The notes under the pieces are model-generated. The model ran no database searches. It was given only the letters and a program-made list of their open reading frames with translations, and was not told the origin of the DNA. Below, in pieces: positions 13,480-14,874 of a DNA stretch of 14,874 nt. The first letter of the stretch is position 1, and the number at the start of each line of letters is the position of its first letter. The DNA comes from Bordetella parapertussis (GTDB taxonomy: Bacteria; Pseudomonadota; Gammaproteobacteria; Burkholderiales; Burkholderiaceae_C), in assembly GCA_945888535.1 (NCBI GenBank), contig CAMDAN010000060.1:1-14874 (forward strand). Reading direction: 5' to 3'. The position numbers and the translations under genes are program-made.

Positions 13480-13791
13480 ATGATCAAAATGCACAATCCT
13501 GCTAGCCTTGGGGAAATGCTCAAAGGTTGGCTAGACGATCTGGGATCTAGCGTTACAGATTTTGCCGCGCATATCTATATCAGTCGCGTCATGCTTTCTC
13601 GTGTACTCAATGGGCATGCTGCCGTAAGCGCAGAGATGGATGTGCGACTCTCCGAAGCCTTAGGAACAGTCCCTGGATATTGGGTCGCACTCCAGAATCA
13701 ATGCGATTTGTGGGTTGCTAGTCAGAATGCAAAGCAGCGGCCCCGCATTAAAAGACTGAAAGCGCTTCGTTCAGCTGCTTCAATGAGCTAA
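13480..13791 (+). CDS. higA: HigA-family antitoxin, open, toxin dead (higA3)
   Basis: The 103-residue product starts MIKMHNPASLGEMLKGWLDD, where relatives have 'M.MHNPaHPGEvLreWL'. His-Pro of the HPGE motif is replaced by Ser-Leu. A helix-turn-helix follows (about 21-45: FAAHIYISRVMLSRVLNGHA), then VSAEMDVRLSEALG and YWVALQNQCDLWVA. GAGGA lies 4 bases before the ATG at 13480; ATG 13489 is an alternative. The decayed higB3 ends 7 bases upstream, preserving the toxin-then-antitoxin order. The loss of HPGE and two residue changes near the helix-turn-helix could be early drift, but the frame is fully open. Confidence 0.83.
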   Translation: MIKMHNPASLGEMLKGWLDDLGSSVTDFAAHIYISRVMLSRVLNGHAAVSAEMDVRLSEALGTVPGYWVALQNQCDLWVASQNAKQRPRIKRLKALRSAASMS

Positions 13792-13832
13792 TTAGGGATT
13801 TCCTAGAACGTCCCCAATGTTTGCGCGTAAAG

Positions 13833-13848
13833 CTTAAATCTGGTTTAG
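13833..13848. repeat. Palindromic element, right copy
   Basis: CTTAAA-TCTGG-TTTAG: an imperfect inverted repeat sharing CTTAAATCTGG with the reverse complement of 12906-12923. It is followed by GCTTTTT and lies between the convergent ends of higA3 and the next gene, so it could act as a weak terminator. Confidence 0.35.
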
Positions 13849-13854
13849 TGCTTT

Positions 13855-14175
13855 TTAAGGCTTTAACTTCTCTTCGCACATAGCCAAGGCCAAGCGCATT
13901 CCGGCTTCGGTTGCCGCCTTGGTGGCTTCAAAGCGACATTTTTGAAGTTCCGCTTTGTCTGCTTGGGAAAGAGGTGCAGGTTTGGTTCTAGAACAGCTTT
14001 TTGTTTTGGCTTTGGCCTCAGCGCTGGTGGTCTCATTGCTGCAACGCAAGACTTGTATCGTTTCTTCCGCCCGCGATGGATTGGCAGACAACGCAGTGAC
14101 GACCAGGCCCAACGCCAGGACTGGCAATAGAAATAGGCCTTGGAACTGGAGCTGTTTGTTACTATGTGAGCGCAT
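13855..14175 (-). CDS. Small secreted Cys-containing protein of unknown function
   Basis: The 106-residue product has a charged N-terminus, a hydrophobic core at about 13-30 (LFLLPVLALGLVVTALSA) and a likely signal peptidase site near 31-36 (NPSRAEE), so export is likely. The mature part is about 70 residues, Lys/Ala/Glu-rich and probably helical, with four Cys (RCSNE, KSCSR, KCRFE, MCEEK) that could form two disulphides. I recognise no family. It starts 10 bases after the fbp stop on the same strand, so it is probably co-transcribed with fbp. It marks the return from the TA island to ordinary sequence. Confidence 0.7.
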   Translation of the reverse strand: MRSHSNKQLQFQGLFLLPVLALGLVVTALSANPSRAEETIQVLRCSNETTSAEAKAKTKSCSRTKPAPLSQADKAELQKCRFEATKAATEAGMRLALAMCEEKLKP

Positions 14176-14185
14176 GGTGAGGCCC

Positions 14186-14874
14186 TTATGCGTGGTAACC
14201 GGTGACGCGTTCCACTTCGTTTTTCGATCCCAAAATCACACTCACACGTTGGTGAAGTTGGGTGGGATTGATGTCCAAAATACGCTCTTTGCCGTTGGTG
14301 GCCGCGCCGCCTGCTTGCTCAATCAGCCAGCCCATGGGGTTGGCTTCGTACATCAGGCGCAGCTTCCCGGGCTTGGTGGGCTCGCGCTTGTCCCAGGGGT
14401 ACATGAACACGCCGCCACGGGTGAGGATGCGGTGCACATCGGCCACCATGCTGGCAATCCAGCGCATATTGAAGTCTTTTCCGCGCGGGCCTTCTTTGCC
14501 TTGCAAGCACTCGTCGATGTAGCGCTTGACCGGCGCGTCCCAGTGGCGCATATTGCTCATGTTGATGGCAAACTCTTTGGTGTCGGCGGGTATCTGCACC
14601 TTTTCTTGGGTCAGCACAAACGAGCCTTGTTCGCGGTCCAGGGTGAACATGGCCACGCCATCGCCCACGGTCAATACCAAAGTGGTTTGGGGGCCATACA
14701 CGCAGTAACCAGCGGCGACTTGTTGATGCCCGGCTTGCAAAAAGTCGGCTTCGCTCACACCGCCTTGGCCTTCGGGTTTGCGCAGCACGCTGAAGATCGT
14801 GCCAATGCTGACATTGACATCGATGTTGCTCGATCCATCCAGCGGGTCAAACAGCAGCAGGTATTCGCCCTGCG
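14186..14874 (-). CDS. fbp: Fructose-1,6-bisphosphatase class I, 5' end cut by window edge
   Basis: 228 C-terminal residues are visible, about two thirds of a normal class I enzyme. It hydrolyses fructose 1,6-bisphosphate to fructose 6-phosphate in gluconeogenesis and, in autotrophs, the Calvin cycle. The metal and substrate signature [17 protein letters not shown] lies at the visible start. Later features include the [10 protein letters not shown] block, [28 protein letters not shown] and MYPWD, and [19 protein letters not shown], all in family order. The frame is open to the edge, so the start is outside the window. The small secreted-protein gene lies downstream. Confidence 0.96.
   Translation of the reverse strand, partial: QGEYLLLFDPLDGSSNIDVNVSIGTIFSVLRKPEGQGGVSEADFLQAGHQQVAAGYCVYGPQTTLVLTVGDGVAMFTLDREQGSFVLTQEKVQIPADTKEFAINMSNMRHWDAPVKRYIDECLQGKEGPRGKDFNMRWIASMVADVHRILTRGGVFMYPWDKREPTKPGKLRLMYEANPMGWLIEQAGGAATNGKERILDINPTQLHQRVSVILGSKNEVERVTGYHA

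Noticed and set aside
10885..13854. Insertion sequence, integrase, CRISPR array or tRNA attachment site explaining the island
   Set aside because: No transposase or integrase frame, no regular short repeats with spacers, no tRNA gene and no clear flanking direct repeats were seen.

Overview
The window looks like a betaproteobacterial chromosome, probably Burkholderiales and close to Comamonadaceae. This is inferred from protein style and gene order, not from a marker gene. It has three parts: a flagellar and motility block (1-9272), a short stretch of envelope genes (9283-10884), and an AT-richer accessory island of broken toxin-antitoxin (TA) modules (10885-13800). It closes with housekeeping sequence ending in a partial fructose-1,6-bisphosphatase gene (13855-14874).

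Flagellar block. fliK (hook-length control, minus strand, runs off the left edge) is divergent from flhA-flhF-flhG-fliA, which encode the export gate, the SRP-type GTPase and MinD-type ATPase that set flagellar site and number, and sigma-28. fliS (flagellin chaperone) follows fliA, then motA-motB (stator). The fliK/flhA gap carries a strong sigma-54 -24/-12 element facing flhA and a near-consensus one facing fliK. A good sigma-28 promoter lies just after fliA, in front of fliS. Together these suggest a cascade in which sigma-54 drives the early genes including fliA, and FliA then drives fliS. FlhF has departures from the usual SRP-GTPase motifs.

Envelope genes. A secreted Sel1-repeat protein and a one-membrane-segment coiled-coil protein form a minus-strand pair. 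A small lipoprotein gene diverges from them.

TA island. About 2.9 kb holds at least six TA loci, and no toxin gene is intact. Three HigA-type antitoxins and one MntA-type nucleotidyltransferase remain open. Recognisable pieces of HigB, with stops, frameshifts or truncation, lie directly upstream of at least two of the higA genes. A 27-codon stub that may be the start of hepT overlaps the mntA stop. An XRE antitoxin of another family has one in-frame stop near its 3' end, and a hicB has a frameshift plus a stop. The pattern, toxins lost and several antitoxins kept, is the most interesting thing in the window.

Right end. fbp and a small secreted Cys-containing protein are co-directional on the minus strand and appear to mark the return to core chromosome.
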